Assembly: GCF_002872475.1 (NCBI RefSeq) | Contig: NZ_CP025682.1 | Span: forward strand, 1,426,001 to 1,490,000 | Origin: Pseudazoarcus pumilus | GTDB taxonomy: Bacteria; Pseudomonadota; Gammaproteobacteria; Burkholderiales; Rhodocyclaceae | Length of the DNA stretch: 64,000 bases | Reading direction: 5' to 3' | Shown: in pieces, positions 12,374 to 23,462 of the stretch | Layout: each line of letters opens with the position of its first letter | Numbering within the stretch: the first letter of the stretch is position 1 | Made by a program: the position numbers and the translations under genes | Notes under the pieces: generated by a model | Databases searched by the model: none | What the model saw: only the letters and a program-made list of their open reading frames with translations | What the model was told of the DNA's origin: nothing

Positions 12374-13368
12374 CGGTGAGCGCTGTCGTTGTGGTTCGAG
12401 TGCGATTGCCGCGGGTTTTCGGCGAGAAAGTCCAGCAGCGTTTCGGGGAGCCAGTCGAGATGTCCTGGCCAGCGACCCGCGACGAAGCCGACATGACCAC
12501 CTGCGGCGAGATGATCGTGACGCACGGCGGCGGACAGCTCGCTTGCGGCGGGCAGGGCGTCGGTCGGCACGAATGGGTCATTGGCCGCCGTGAGCAGCAG
12601 TGTGGGCACGCAGACGTGTCTCAGCCACGGACGGCTGGAGGCGCGTGTCCAGTAGTCGTCGGCGTCGCGAAATCCATGGGCAGGGGCGGTATACACGTCG
12701 TCGAACTGACGCAGGGTGGTTGCGCGCAGCATGCGTTCACGGTCGAACAGATGCGGCTCGAGTTCGAGCTTGGCCAGTGCCTTGGGTTTGAGGCTGGCGA
12801 GGAAGTGACGCGCATAGACGCGATTGAAGCCGCGCGCGAGGGCGTCGCCCGACACCGTGAGATCCAAGGGCGGGCACACCGCGACGGCGGCGGCAAGTCG
12901 CTCGCGGGCGCGCTCGCCGCGTTCGCCCAGCCATTTGAGCAGGGCGTTGCCGCCCAGCGAGACGCCGACCGCGAACAGCGGTGCGGCCCCTGCCTCGCTT
13001 CGCAGGCGTGCGAGCATCCAGTCGATCTCGTCGCTGTCACCGGAGTGATAGGCTCGGGCCATGCGGTTGGGCTCGCCGGAGCAGCCGCGAAAGTGCGCCA
13101 CGACCGCGCGCCAGCCGCGTGCCGAGGCAGCGCGCAGCAGGCTGCGTGAGTAGTGTGAGTGGCTCGAGCCCTCCAGGCCATGAAACAGCACGAGCAGCGG
13201 GGCGTCGGCCGGTGCGTGGGCGAGCCAGTCGAAGTCCACGAAGTCCCCGTCGGGGGTGGCCACACGCTCACGCCGCAGGGGCGGCAAGGCACGCTTGCGC
13301 GCGAGCGGCCAGATCGTCTGCAGGTGGGCGCCGGGCAGCCACCAGGGCGGGAGGTAGCGCGCGTTCAT
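12370..13368 (-). CDS. YheT-family alpha/beta hydrolase
   Basis: A putative cytoplasmic hydrolase or esterase of 332 residues. Family features are the start PPWWLPGAHLQTIWP, the oxyanion region FHGLEGSSHSHYSR, the nucleophile elbow GVSLGGN with S137, the acidic residue in LLLTAANDPFVP, and the catalytic histidine in GGHVGFV. E. coli YheT is the named relative; its substrate is not known. The gene begins 22 bases after ilvE ends and overlaps the phosphomannomutase gene by 4 bases. Confidence 0.9.
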   Translation of the reverse strand: MNARYLPPWWLPGAHLQTIWPLARKRALPPLRRERVATPDGDFVDFDWLAHAPADAPLLVLFHGLEGSSHSHYSRSLLRAASARGWRAVVAHFRGCSGEPNRMARAYHSGDSDEIDWMLARLRSEAGAAPLFAVGVSLGGNALLKWLGERGERARERLAAAVAVCPPLDLTVSGDALARGFNRVYARHFLASLKPKALAKLELEPHLFDRERMLRATTLRQFDDVYTAPAHGFRDADDYWTRASSRPWLRHVCVPTLLLTAANDPFVPTDALPAASELSAAVRHDHLAAGGHVGFVAGRWPGHLDWLPETLLDFLAENPRQSHSNHNDSAHR

Positions 13369-13390
13369 CGGATGCGCGCGGGTTTGGCGC

Positions 13391-14311
13391 TCAGACGTGG
13401 GTCAGCCACTCGGCGTATGCGGGTGCCCGGCCGTTGACCACGTCGAAGTAGCGCGACTGGATCTTCTCGGTGATGGGGCCGCGCGTGCCGCTGCCGATGA
13501 CGCGGTCGTCGAGCTCGCGTATGGGCGTGACTTCGGCCGCCGTGCCGGTGAAGAAGGCTTCGTCGGCGATGTACAGGTCGTCGCGCGTCAGCCGGCGGGA
13601 CTCGATCTCGTAGCCGAACTCGCGTGCGATGCGGATCACCGAGTCACGGGTGATGCCGGTCAGCGCCGAGGCGATCTCCGGTTCGAAGATGCGCCCGTCC
13701 TTGATCACGAACAGGTTCTCGCCCGCGCCTTCTGCGACGAATCCCTGGGTGTCGAGCAGCAGCGCTTCGTCGTAGCCCTGAGCGGTGACCTCGAGGTTGG
13801 CGAGGATGGAGTTGGCGTAGGTGCTGGAGACCTTGGCGCGCGCCATCGTCACGTTCACGTGCTGGCGCTGGTAGGACGAGGTCTTCACGCGGATGCCGTG
13901 CTGGATGCCCTCGTCGCCCAGATACGCGCCCCAGGGCCAGGCTGCGATGGATACGTGCACGGTCGCGCCGCGCGTCGAGATGCCCATCTTTTCCGAACCG
14001 TAGAAGGCGATCGGGCGCAGGTAACATGATTCGAGTTTGTTGGCGCGAACCACCTCGCACTGCGCGGCCATCAACTCATCGAGCGAGTAGGGGATGGTCA
14101 TCTGGTAGATCTTGGCCGAGTTGAGCAGGCGCTGGGTATGCTCGCGCAGGCGGAAGATCGCCGGGCCGCCGTCCGTCTTGTACGCGCGCACGCCTTCGAA
14201 CACCGCCAGGCCGTAGTGCAGGGAGTGGGTCAGGACGTGGGTGGTCGCATCCCGCCACGGAACGAGTTTTCCGTCGTACCAGATGAAACCGTCACGGTCG
14301 GCCATGGACAT
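13391..14311 (-). CDS. ilvE: branched-chain amino acid aminotransferase
   Basis: A pyridoxal-phosphate enzyme for the last step of Leu, Ile and Val synthesis, a fold class IV aminotransferase of 306 residues. The likely Schiff-base lysine is K160 in ARAKVSSTYANS, and EGAGENLFVIKDG and LTGITRDSV are conserved substrate- and phosphate-binding segments. The start is MSMADRDGFIWYDGKLVPW; the internal ATG at codon 3 is an alternative. It is the first gene of a leftward cluster with YheT-like hydrolase, phosphomannomutase and the EAL-HDOD gene. Confidence 0.96.
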   Translation of the reverse strand: MSMADRDGFIWYDGKLVPWRDATTHVLTHSLHYGLAVFEGVRAYKTDGGPAIFRLREHTQRLLNSAKIYQMTIPYSLDELMAAQCEVVRANKLESCYLRPIAFYGSEKMGISTRGATVHVSIAAWPWGAYLGDEGIQHGIRVKTSSYQRQHVNVTMARAKVSSTYANSILANLEVTAQGYDEALLLDTQGFVAEGAGENLFVIKDGRIFEPEIASALTGITRDSVIRIAREFGYEIESRRLTRDDLYIADEAFFTGTAAEVTPIRELDDRVIGSGTRGPITEKIQSRYFDVVNGRAPAYAEWLTHV

Positions 14312-14360
14312 CTTCGAGTTCTCCAGCGAGTGCGCCGGTGGTACCGGCAGAAAAACGCTG

Positions 14361-14366
14361 ATTCTA
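14361..14366 (-). promoter_or_regulatory. candidate -10 box (TAGAAT) for ilvE
   Basis: GCTAGAAT lies about 50 bases upstream of the ilvE start on the coding strand. No matching -35 is seen. The same octamer precedes several other genes in this window. Confidence 0.45.
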
Positions 14367-14404
14367 GCGCAAACGCGACCACCGTTGCCGGTGGCGTGGA
14401 CATG

Positions 14405-14429
14405 AAAAAAGCCGGCCAGCGGCCGGCTT
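14405..14429 (-). terminator. intrinsic terminator of the nqr-CBS operon
   Basis: Perfect stem AAGCCGGCC / GGCCGGCTT with an AGC loop, followed on the minus strand by a run of six T. It lies 22 bases after the CBS-domain gene stop. Confidence 0.9.
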
Positions 14430-14451
14430 CGGATTCAGTGTCGCGGGAGGC

Positions 14452-14847
14452 TCACCACAGCTTCTCGAGCGCACGCAGGACGTCGCGACGCGACAGCTGA
14501 CCGACCAGGCGACCGTTCTCCACGACCGGATAGCAGCGGATCGCGCTGCCGACGAACATTTCGGCCGCTTCCATGAGCGAGGATTCCGGCTCGAGCGTGA
14601 TCACGTTGGGCGACATCAGCTCGCTGACGCGACCGCCGCGTTCTTCGTGATAGGACGCGTTCAGCGAGGTCTTGATGCAGTCCTTCTCGGACAGGAAGCC
14701 GACCACGCGGCCCATGTTGTCGATGACCGGCGCGCCGGTCATCTCGTGCTTGAGCAGCAGGTGGATGGCGTCGAGGATTTCCGTATCCGGCTTGAAGGCC
14801 AGCGGATCCCCGGACATGTAGTCCTTGACGAGCAGCGACTTGAGCAT
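14452..14847 (-). CDS. two-CBS-domain protein
   Basis: A small cytoplasmic protein of 131 residues made of two CBS domains (about 7-60 and 75-128) and nothing else. Repeated features are DYMSGDPLAFKPDTEILDA and ELMSPNVITLEPESSLMEA at the domain starts, and GRVVGFLSEKD and GRLVGQLSRRD at their ends. CBS pairs usually bind adenine nucleotides and act as energy sensors. It begins 21 bases after nqrM on the same strand and is followed by a terminator, so it is probably the last gene of the nqr operon. A role in tuning the pump is inference. Confidence 0.88.
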   Translation of the reverse strand: MLKSLLVKDYMSGDPLAFKPDTEILDAIHLLLKHEMTGAPVIDNMGRVVGFLSEKDCIKTSLNASYHEERGGRVSELMSPNVITLEPESSLMEAAEMFVGSAIRCYPVVENGRLVGQLSRRDVLRALEKLW

Positions 14848-14868
14848 GGCTCTCCCTTTCGCGTTGTT

Positions 14869-15066
14869 CTAGTGTTGATGTTCTTCGGCCTGCGCACGCG
14901 CCTCGCGCTTGGGACAGGGCTTGTCGCAGCCGGCAACGCATTCGACGTTGAATTTCCCGAGGCCACCACAGCTTCCCGCGATCGGCTTGCGCCCGGCGAG
15001 TACGCCGACAGCCATGGCGAGGACGGCGAGTGTCATGATCAGGAAGGTGACGATGTAAATGGTCAT
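14869..15066 (-). CDS. nqrM: NqrM, assembly factor of the Na+-translocating NADH:quinone reductase
   Basis: A 65-residue membrane protein (DUF539 family) required for maturation of Na+-NQR, thought to deliver iron to the site between NqrD and NqrE. It has one N-terminal transmembrane helix (about 2-24) and four cysteines C33, C43, C47 and C51 in GSCGGLGKFNVECVAGCDKPC, the family signature. The start has GGAGG 6 bases upstream. It lies 55 bases after nqrF. In many genomes apbE sits between nqrF and nqrM; here it does not. Confidence 0.93.
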   Translation of the reverse strand: MTIYIVTFLIMTLAVLAMAVGVLAGRKPIAGSCGGLGKFNVECVAGCDKPCPKREARAQAEEHQH

Positions 15067-15121
15067 TTGGCCTCCATAGGGGGTGTGCGCCGGCCCGGCA
15101 CGGGGCCGGGCCGGAAGAACC

Positions 15122-16342
15122 TCAGCCGCCGAAGTCGTCCAGCAGGATGTTCTCGCGTTCCACACCCAGGTCGAGCAGCATCTGGATGACTGCCGCGTTC
15201 ATCATCGGGGGACCGCACATGTAGTACTCGCAGTCTTCCGGCGCCGGATGGTCCTTGAGATAGTTCTCGTAGAGGACATTGTGGATGAAGCCGGTATAGC
15301 CTTTCCACTCGTCTTCGGGCAGCGGGTCCGACAGTGCGACATGCCATTCGAAGTTTTCGTTCTCGGCGGCGAGGGTGTCGAAGTCGTTGACGTAGAACAT
15401 CTCGCGCTTGGAGCGTGCACCGTACCAGAATGTGATCTTGCGATCGGTCTTGATGCGGCCAAGCTGATCGAAGATGTGCGAGCGCATCGGCGCCATGCCC
15501 GCGCCACCGCCGATGAATACCATTTCGGCATCGGTGTCGCGCGCGAAGAACTCGCCGAACGGGCCGGAGATGGTGACCTTGTCACCTTCCTTGAGGCCGA
15601 AGATGTAGGACGACATCTTGCCCGGCGGCACGCCTTCGGCCCGCGGCGGCGGGGTGGCGATCCGCACGTTGAGCATGATGATGCCCTTCTCTTCGGGGTA
15701 GTTCGCCATCGAGTAGGCGCGCGTGACTTCCTCGTCCACCTTGGACTTGTACTGCCACACGTTGTAGCGGTCCCAGTCGTCGCGGAAGCGCTCCTCGATG
15801 ATGAAGTCCTTGAAGTCGACCTGGTGCGGTGGCGCTTCGATCTGGATGTAGCCACCGGCGCGGAAGTCGACATTCTCGCCTTCGGGCAGTTCGAGGATGA
15901 GTTCCTTGATGAAGGTCGCGACGTTGTGGTTGGAGCGCACCGTGCACTCCCACTTCTTGACGCCGAAGACTTCTTCGGGCACCTCGATCTTCATGTCCTG
16001 CTTGACGGCGACCTGGCAGGCCAGGCGTTCGCCCTCGCGCGCCTGGCGCTTGTTGATGTGGCCGGTCTCGGTCGGGAGGATGGCACCGCCACCCTCGAAG
16101 ACCTTGACCTTGCACTGGGCGCAGGTGCCGCCGCCGCCGCAGGCCGAGCCGACGAACAACTGGGCGTTGGCCAGCGCGCCGAGCAGCTTGCCGCCGACCG
16201 GTACTTCGATCGTCTTCTCGTTGTTGATGTTGATCTTCACGTTGCCCGTCGCCACCAGCTTCGAGCGTGCCGCGAGAATCACGTACACCAGGATGATGAC
16301 GATCGCGACGAAAAAGAAGACACCGAGAATGATTTCAGTCAT
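15122..16342 (-). CDS. nqrF: Na+-NQR subunit F, NADH dehydrogenase subunit
   Basis: The NADH-oxidizing subunit and electron entry point of the sodium pump. The 406-residue protein has an N-terminal membrane helix (2-24), a [2Fe-2S] ferredoxin domain with C68, C74, C77 and C109 ([12 protein letters not shown]), an FAD domain with RAYSMANYP, and an NADH domain with [14 protein letters not shown] and [10 protein letters not shown]. The C-terminus LLDDFGG is typical. It starts 19 bases after the nqrE stop. Confidence 0.98.
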   Translation of the reverse strand: MTEIILGVFFFVAIVIILVYVILAARSKLVATGNVKININNEKTIEVPVGGKLLGALANAQLFVGSACGGGGTCAQCKVKVFEGGGAILPTETGHINKRQAREGERLACQVAVKQDMKIEVPEEVFGVKKWECTVRSNHNVATFIKELILELPEGENVDFRAGGYIQIEAPPHQVDFKDFIIEERFRDDWDRYNVWQYKSKVDEEVTRAYSMANYPEEKGIIMLNVRIATPPPRAEGVPPGKMSSYIFGLKEGDKVTISGPFGEFFARDTDAEMVFIGGGAGMAPMRSHIFDQLGRIKTDRKITFWYGARSKREMFYVNDFDTLAAENENFEWHVALSDPLPEDEWKGYTGFIHNVLYENYLKDHPAPEDCEYYMCGPPMMNAAVIQMLLDLGVERENILLDDFGG

Positions 16343-16361
16343 GTGCGTTTACCTCGTCGCG

Positions 16362-16970
16362 TCAGAGCTGGATGCCGGAGAAGGCCATGAAGCCCAGCGA
16401 CATCAAACCGGTTGCGATGAACGTGATGCCGAGACCCTGCAGGCCGGCCGGGATGTCGGAGTACTTGAGCTTCTCGCGAATGCCCGCCAGGGCGGTGATC
16501 GCCAGTGCCCAGCCGACCCCGGAGCCGATGCCGTAGGTCACGCTCTCGGCGAAGTTGTAGTCACGTTCGACCATGAACAGCGTGCCGCCGAGGATGGCGC
16601 AGTTGACGGTGATCAGCGGCATATACACGCCCAGCGCGTTGTAGAGCGTGGGTACGTACTTGTCGAGGAACATCTCGAGAATCTGCACCAGGGCCGCGAT
16701 CACGCCGATATAGACGATCAGGCCGAGGAAGTTGAGATTGACGTCCGGCAGGCCGGCCCAGGCCAGCGCGCCATCGCGCAGCAGCCAGTAGTAGATCAGG
16801 TGGTTGACCGGAACGGTCAGCGCCTGCACCACGACCACGGCGATGCCCAGACCAAAGGCTGCGCCGATCTGCTTCGAGATGGCGAGGAAGGTGCACATCC
16901 CGAGGAAGAACGCCAGTGCCAGGTTCTCGACGAAAACCGCACCGATGAAGAGATTGAACAAAGCTTCCAT
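16362..16970 (-). CDS. nqrE: Na+-NQR subunit E
   Basis: An integral membrane subunit of 202 residues with about six helices and opposite topology to NqrD. Together they form a sodium channel and hold an iron centre between conserved cysteines. Characteristic segments are [25 protein letters not shown] and [21 protein letters not shown]. The start codon overlaps the nqrD stop by one base (TAATG). Confidence 0.97.
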   Translation of the reverse strand: MEALFNLFIGAVFVENLALAFFLGMCTFLAISKQIGAAFGLGIAVVVVQALTVPVNHLIYYWLLRDGALAWAGLPDVNLNFLGLIVYIGVIAALVQILEMFLDKYVPTLYNALGVYMPLITVNCAILGGTLFMVERDYNFAESVTYGIGSGVGWALAITALAGIREKLKYSDIPAGLQGLGITFIATGLMSLGFMAFSGIQL

Positions 16971-17629
16971 TACGACACCTCGGCACGATGAGTCTGGATC
17001 TGGAAGTCAGGCTTCTCGACCTGTTCGGGCTTCCAGCTGCGTACGGCCCAGATGATCAGGCCGATCAGGAAGAAGGCGCTCGGGGGCAGCAGCAGCATGC
17101 CGTTGGGCACGTACCAGCCGCCGTCCTTGGCCAGCGACAGGATCTGCACGCCGAACAGCGAACCCGAGCCGAACAGTTCGCGCACGAAGCCGACGATCAG
17201 CAGGATGGCGCTGTAGCCCAGACCGTTGCCCAAGCCGTCAAAGAAACTCGGGATCGGCGGGTTCTTGAGCGCGAAGGCCTCGGCGCGGCCGAGCACGATG
17301 CAGTTGGTGATGATCAGGCCAACGAAGACCGACATCTCCTTGGACAGGCCGTAGGCGAATGCCTTGAGAACCTGATCGACGAGAATCACCAGCGAGGCGA
17401 TGATGGTCATCTGCACGATGATGCGGATGCTCGACGGGATGTGATTGCGGATCATCGAAATCAGCATGTTCGAGCAGCACAACACGGCCGTGAGCGCGAT
17501 GCACATGGTGACCGCGGTCGACATCTTGGTGGTGACCGCCAGCGCCGAACAGATGCCCAGAACCTGCAGGATGATCGGGTTGTTGTCGGCGACCGGTCCG
17601 GTGACGAGCTTCTTGGTTTCGTTCGCCAT
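16970..17629 (-). CDS. nqrD: Na+-NQR subunit D
   Basis: An integral membrane subunit of 219 residues with six predicted helices, paired with NqrE. Conserved parts include [38 protein letters not shown] and [21 protein letters not shown]; the cysteine in TNCIV is a likely iron ligand. Three bases separate it from nqrC and one base overlaps nqrE. Confidence 0.97.
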   Translation of the reverse strand: MANETKKLVTGPVADNNPIILQVLGICSALAVTTKMSTAVTMCIALTAVLCCSNMLISMIRNHIPSSIRIIVQMTIIASLVILVDQVLKAFAYGLSKEMSVFVGLIITNCIVLGRAEAFALKNPPIPSFFDGLGNGLGYSAILLIVGFVRELFGSGSLFGVQILSLAKDGGWYVPNGMLLLPPSAFFLIGLIIWAVRSWKPEQVEKPDFQIQTHRAEVS

Positions 17630-17632
17630 GGC

Positions 17633-18463
17633 TTATCCCCTCTCGTTTTTCAGGCGCTCGATGAACGGGCCGTAGCCGTCCTCGCCGAGCCAGAAGTTGA
17701 TCAGATTCTCCACGCCGCGCGAGGTCAGCGTGGCGCCTGCCAGACCGTCGATCTTGTGCTCGGCGTCGGGCGTCGAGGCGTCGACCGAGCCCTTGACGAG
17801 CTGGATGGACGGATTGCCCTGATCGTCGTAGATCATCTTGCCGTCCCAGATCGCGCGCCAGTTCGGGTTGTCGACCTCGCCGCCCAGACCCGGAGTCTCG
17901 GCGTGCTGGTAGAACTTCAGGCCGCTGACCGTGTTGAGGTCGCCGTCGAGCGCGAGAAAGCCGTAAAGCGTCGACCACAGGCCTGCACCATGCACCGGCA
18001 GGATCAGGCGCTGGACCTCGCCCGATTCGCCACGAACGACGTATACGGGCATGTGGGTCGGCTGCCGCTTGATGTTGGCCTGATCCTCGGACTTGGGCAT
18101 CGGGCGTGACATCGAAGGATCCTTGGAGGCCTTCTGGATGTCGAAGGTCGCCACGTCGAACTCGTCGCTCTTGCTGCCGTCCTCGAGGCGGACGAGCATC
18201 GACTCGACCTTCTCGCGGAAGGCTTCGGCTGCCGACTGGCCCGGCTGGGCGACGCCGGCGACGTCGACGATGTTGCGGATGCGGTCACGTTCCTGGTTGG
18301 CTGCCTGCAGCGGGCGCAGGCCCACGGCGGCTGAAGCGACGACCACCGAACAGACCAGGCACACGGCAACCGCCATGAAGATGGTCTTCTTGCCACTGTC
18401 GTTGGGCAGGGCGAGGATGGATGCCAGCGGGCCGCCGGCGGATTTCTTCTCAGGCGCTGACAT
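17633..18463 (-). CDS. nqrC: Na+-NQR subunit C
   Basis: A membrane-anchored periplasmic flavoprotein subunit of 276 residues. One N-terminal helix (about 27-49) precedes the FMN domain. The flavinylation segment is AGATLTS (242-248), where ApbE would link FMN to a threonine. GLWSTLYGFLALD and HAETPGLGGEV are also conserved. The gene overlaps the end of nqrB by 14 bases. Confidence 0.97.
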   Translation of the reverse strand: MSAPEKKSAGGPLASILALPNDSGKKTIFMAVAVCLVCSVVVASAAVGLRPLQAANQERDRIRNIVDVAGVAQPGQSAAEAFREKVESMLVRLEDGSKSDEFDVATFDIQKASKDPSMSRPMPKSEDQANIKRQPTHMPVYVVRGESGEVQRLILPVHGAGLWSTLYGFLALDGDLNTVSGLKFYQHAETPGLGGEVDNPNWRAIWDGKMIYDDQGNPSIQLVKGSVDASTPDAEHKIDGLAGATLTSRGVENLINFWLGEDGYGPFIERLKNERG

Positions 18464-19663
18464 GGCGGCGCTCCCTCCGTCGGATGTTCATCTGGATGAC
18501 CACGTAATCGATCAGTGGCGCGAACAGGTTGGCGAACAGGATGGCCAGCATGATGCCTTCCGGGAAGGCCGGGTTGATCGCGCGGATCACCACCGTCATG
18601 AAGCCGATCAGTACGCCGAACCACAGTCGGCCGGCGTTGGTCATCGCGGCCGAGACCGGATCGGTCGCCATGAACACCAGGCCGAAGCTCAGGCCGCCGA
18701 CGACGAAGTGCCAGTAGAAGGGCATTTCCATCATCGGGCGGGCACCGGTGGCGAGCAGGTTGAACAGCAGCGACGTGGCGACCACGCCAAGCACCACGCC
18801 GGCCATGATCCGCCAGTTGGCGATGCGGGTGTAGAGCAGGAAGGCCGCGCCGATCAGGATCGCCAGCGTCGAGGTCTCGCCCATCGAGCCGGGCATCAGG
18901 CCGACGAAGGCCTGCCACCAGGTCAGCCCGGAATCGAGGATGCCAGCCATGCCGCCGGTCTCGCCCAGGCCCAGCGGGGTGGCGTGCGACCAGCCATCGA
19001 CCGCGATCCACACCTGATCACCGGAAATCTCGGCGGGATAGGCGAAGTACAGGAAGGCGCGACCGGTGAGCGCGGGGTTGAGGAAGTTCTTGCCCGTGCC
19101 ACCGAACACCTCCTTGCCGATGACGACACCGAAGCTGATGCCCACGGCGACCATCCACAGCGGCATCTCGGGCGGCAGCGTGAGCGTGAACAGCATCGAG
19201 GTGACGAGGAAGCCTTCGTTGACCTCGTGGTTGCGCACGGTGGCGAACAACACTTCCCAGAGGCCGCCGACGATCAGCGTAGTCAGATACAGCGGCAGGA
19301 ACAGCAGGAAGCCGTGTGCCATGTTGGCGAACGGATTGTTCGGATTGAATCCGATGCCGAACATGGAGAGCAGGGCGCCGCGCCAGTCCTCGCGGACGAT
19401 GTCGAGTTCGGCCAGCGCGAGGTTGGCCTGGTAGCCGCTGTTGAACCAGCTCCACAGGATGCACGGGATCAGCGCGACGACGACGTAGCTCATCATGCGC
19501 TTGAGATCGATGCCGTCGCGAACGTGCGGCGCCGTGCGGGTGGTGTCGGGCGGTGCGTACAGGAAGGTATCCACCATCTCGTAGACCGCGTAGTACTTCT
19601 CGAACCGTCCACCCTTGTGGAACTGCGGCTCGATACTGTCGAGGAAGCGTCGCATGCGTGACA

Positions 19664-19664
<1 letters not shown>
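18450..19664 (-). CDS. nqrB: Na+-NQR subunit B
   Basis: The largest membrane subunit (404 residues, about ten helices), which holds covalently bound FMN, riboflavin and the sodium path. The region DGWSHATPL (223-231) aligns with the SGAT-type flavinylation site, so T229 is the likely FMN attachment residue; the usual Gly is His here. NPNNPFANMAHG and GKNFLNPALTGRAFLYFAYP are strong family segments. Its start overlaps the nqrA stop (TGATG). Confidence 0.97.
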
Positions 19665-21169
<1,505 letters not shown>

Positions 21170-21171
21170 CT

Positions 21172-21188
21172 ACATCAAATGGTGATGT
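21172..21188. promoter_or_regulatory. inverted repeat ACATCA-N5-TGATGT, possible operator
   Basis: Perfect 6-base arms with a 5-base spacer, 29 bases from the FNR-like site, in the control region of nqr and nudJ. The protein that binds it is unknown. Confidence 0.4.
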
Positions 21189-21217
21189 CACTTTCGACAT
21201 AGAAATCGGGGGGATCA

Positions 21218-21231
21218 TTGACCTTGGTCAA
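21218..21231. promoter_or_regulatory. candidate FNR/Anr-type binding site TTGAC-N4-GTCAA
   Basis: TTGACCTTGGTCAA is a perfect palindrome that fits the CRP/FNR-family pattern TTGAY-N4-RTCAA. It is centred about 200 bases upstream of nqrA and 100 bases upstream of nudJ. Oxygen or nitric-oxide control of the sodium pump would make sense, but I find no ideally spaced -10 box for class II activation. Confidence 0.5.
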
Positions 21232-21322
21232 GATGTCGGGCGACGCCTCGGCGCAGCCGCTTGCGGGCGGGCAATATGCTCGCTTGCGCGGTACAATCCG
21301 GCCCTTTTTCAGGGTCGGATTC

Positions 21323-21775
21323 ATGGCTAGGGAATGGAAGGCGAACGTCACGGTCGCGGCCGTCGTCGAGCGCGGCGGGCGCTTCCTCGTGGTCGAGGAG
21401 GAAACCGCCGAGGGCTTGCGCATCAACCAGCCCGCCGGCCATCTGGAGGCGGGCGAATCGCTGGTCGAGGCGGTGCGGCGCGAGACCTTCGAAGAGACCG
21501 CCCATCGTTTCGAGCCGGACGCGCTGGTGGGCATCTACCAGTGGCGTCGGCCGGCGGACGACGCGACCTACCTGCGCTTTACCTTCAGCGGCGTGGTTGG
21601 CGAGGCGGTGCCGGGGGCGCAGCTCGATACCGGCATCGTGCGCACGCTGTGGCTCACCGCGGACGAACTGCGTGCCTGCGCGCCGCGCCACCGCAGCCCG
21701 CTGGTGCTGCGGTCGCTCGAGAACTGGCTGGATGGTCGGCGGACCGGGCTGGAGCTGATCGGAGAGGGGCGATGA
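21323..21775 (+). CDS. nudJ: NudJ-like Nudix phosphatase
   Basis: A 150-residue Nudix hydrolase similar to E. coli NudJ, which acts on nucleoside triphosphates and hydroxymethylpyrimidine pyrophosphate. HVTVAAVVE-like start, GLRINQPAGHLEAGESL and SPLVLRSLENW match that family, and nudJ lies beside mnmA in E. coli as it does here. The Nudix box reads G-x5-E-x7-RETFEETAH; the usual final Gly is Ala, so activity is likely but not certain. I used the ATG at 21323, where similarity begins. Confidence 0.88.
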   Translation: MAREWKANVTVAAVVERGGRFLVVEEETAEGLRINQPAGHLEAGESLVEAVRRETFEETAHRFEPDALVGIYQWRRPADDATYLRFTFSGVVGEAVPGAQLDTGIVRTLWLTADELRACAPRHRSPLVLRSLENWLDGRRTGLELIGEGR

Positions 21776-22326
21776 TGCGTCATGTGGCGCTGCTGGGAGT
21801 GTTGCTGATGAGCGCGCCGGCCATGGCCGCGAGCGTCACTACGCAGGTGTGCTTCAACTACGGATGCAGCGAGCGCGCCGACGTGCACTTCGGCGAGTTC
21901 GAGTTCGAGCTGGCCGGCGATCACCTCGCCGCCGCCGACGATGCGGCATCCGAGCGTGAGGCCTTGCGCGAGGCGCTGGCACTGCTCTATCGGCTCGCGG
22001 GTCGTCAGACGCCGATCGACGCCGACCGCGCCGGCAATCTGCGCGATGCGGGCGTGCGCGGGCGCATGGACTGCATCGACCACTCGATCACCACCGACGC
22101 CTTGCTGCGTCTCATCGAGGCGCGGGACTGGCTGCGTCATCATGACGTGAACGACATTGCAGTGCGCCGCGCCGGGATCTTCAGCGAGCACCGCAGCGCG
22201 GTGATCGTCGAGCGAGGGAGCGGGGCGGCCTGGGTCGTGGACACCTGGTTCGGGGATCACGCCGAGCCGGCGGTCTTGATGCCGCTGGACGAATGGATGA
22301 ACGGGGGAGGCCCGAATGTCTATTGA
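21772..22326 (+). CDS. predicted secreted transglutaminase-like cysteine protein, function unknown
   Basis: A 184-residue protein with a signal peptide (cleavage after about residue 19, AMA-AS). I do not recognise a named family. The order of residues suggests a papain/transglutaminase-like fold: C101 in MDCIDHS at the start of a helix, H140 in [10 protein letters not shown], and D157 in WVVDTWF, a Cys-His-Asp arrangement like that of bacterial transglutaminase-like cysteine proteinases. Two more cysteines, C27 and C32, could form a disulfide in the mature N-terminus. It overlaps nudJ by 4 bases (ATGA, preceded by GGAG) and mnmA by 11 bases, so it is translationally coupled to both. Confidence 0.8.
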   Translation: MMRHVALLGVLLMSAPAMAASVTTQVCFNYGCSERADVHFGEFEFELAGDHLAAADDAASEREALREALALLYRLAGRQTPIDADRAGNLRDAGVRGRMDCIDHSITTDALLRLIEARDWLRHHDVNDIAVRRAGIFSEHRSAVIVERGSGAAWVVDTWFGDHAEPAVLMPLDEWMNGGGPNVY

Positions 22327-23443
22327 AGAACGTGACGCGGCCGGCATGCATGTCGTGGTCGGCATGTCCGGCGGCGTGGATTCGTCGGTGACGGCGTGGC
22401 TGCTCAAGCAGCAGGGCTATCAGGTGACCGGCCTGTTCATGAAGAACTGGGAGGATGACGACGACGACCAGTACTGCTCGTCGCGCCAGGATCTGGTGGA
22501 CGTCGCCTCGGTATGCGATGTGATCGGCATCGACCTGGAGGTCGTGAACTTTTCGGCCGAGTACAAGGAGCGCGTGTTCGCCGACTTCCTGCACGAGTAT
22601 CAGGCCGGGCGCACCCCCAATCCCGACATCCTGTGCAATTCGGAGATCAAATTCCGCTGTTTCCTCGATCATGCGATGGGGCTCGGCGCCGATCGCATCG
22701 CCACCGGCCATTACGCGCGCGTGCGTCGCTGGGACAACGATGGACGCATCGAGTACCAGTTGCTCAAGGCCGAGGACGGCACCAAGGACCAGAGCTATTT
22801 CCTCTACCGCCTCAATCAGGCGCAATTGGCCCGCACCCTGTTTCCCCTCGGCGGCCTGTACAAGCGCGACGTGCGTCGCATCGCGACCGAAGCCGGACTG
22901 CATGTTGCGGCCAAGAAGGACTCGACCGGCATCTGCTTCATCGGCGAACGTCCGTTCCGCGAATTCCTGATGCGTTACCTGCCGGTGCAACCGGGCGAGA
23001 TCCGTGTCCTGGACGACGAACGCGTGCTGGGCGAACACCAGGGCCTGATGTACCACACCATCGGTCAGCGCAAGGGCTTGCGCATCGGTGGGGTGAAGGG
23101 TCATCAGGACGCGGCGGGAGAGCACGAGGCGTGGTATGTCGCGGCCAAGGACGTCGCCGCCAACGTGCTCTACGTCGTGCAGGGGCATGACCATCCGGCG
23201 CTGCTGCGCGACCGCCTGACCGCGATCGAGCTCAACTGGATCGCCGGTCGCGTGCCGCACACGCACTGGGTGTACACCGCCAAGCCGCGCTACCGCTCGC
23301 CCGACGAGCCGTGCCAGATCGACGCGGTCGACGCCGATCGCGCCCAGATCGTGTTCGCGACGCCGCAATGGGCGATCACCCCGGGGCAGAGCGTCGTGGT
23401 GTATGAGTCCAAGGTATGTCTGGGCGGCGGCATCATCGCTTGA
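22316..23443 (+). CDS. mnmA: tRNA-specific 2-thiouridylase MnmA
   Basis: This enzyme places sulfur on U34 of tRNA for Lys, Glu and Gln. The 375-residue protein has the PP-loop SGGVDSS (18-24), catalytic C107 in DILCNSE and the second active-site cysteine in [28 protein letters not shown] and CLGGGII near the end are family signatures. A GGGGAGG ribosome-binding site 6 bases before the ATG at 22316 supports this start; an internal ATG at codon 11 is the alternative. Confidence 0.97.
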   Translation: MSIEERDAAGMHVVVGMSGGVDSSVTAWLLKQQGYQVTGLFMKNWEDDDDDQYCSSRQDLVDVASVCDVIGIDLEVVNFSAEYKERVFADFLHEYQAGRTPNPDILCNSEIKFRCFLDHAMGLGADRIATGHYARVRRWDNDGRIEYQLLKAEDGTKDQSYFLYRLNQAQLARTLFPLGGLYKRDVRRIATEAGLHVAAKKDSTGICFIGERPFREFLMRYLPVQPGEIRVLDDERVLGEHQGLMYHTIGQRKGLRIGGVKGHQDAAGEHEAWYVAAKDVAANVLYVVQGHDHPALLRDRLTAIELNWIAGRVPHTHWVYTAKPRYRSPDEPCQIDAVDADRAQIVFATPQWAITPGQSVVVYESKVCLGGGIIA

Positions 23444-23462
23444 GAATGTGCAAGATTCAGGC

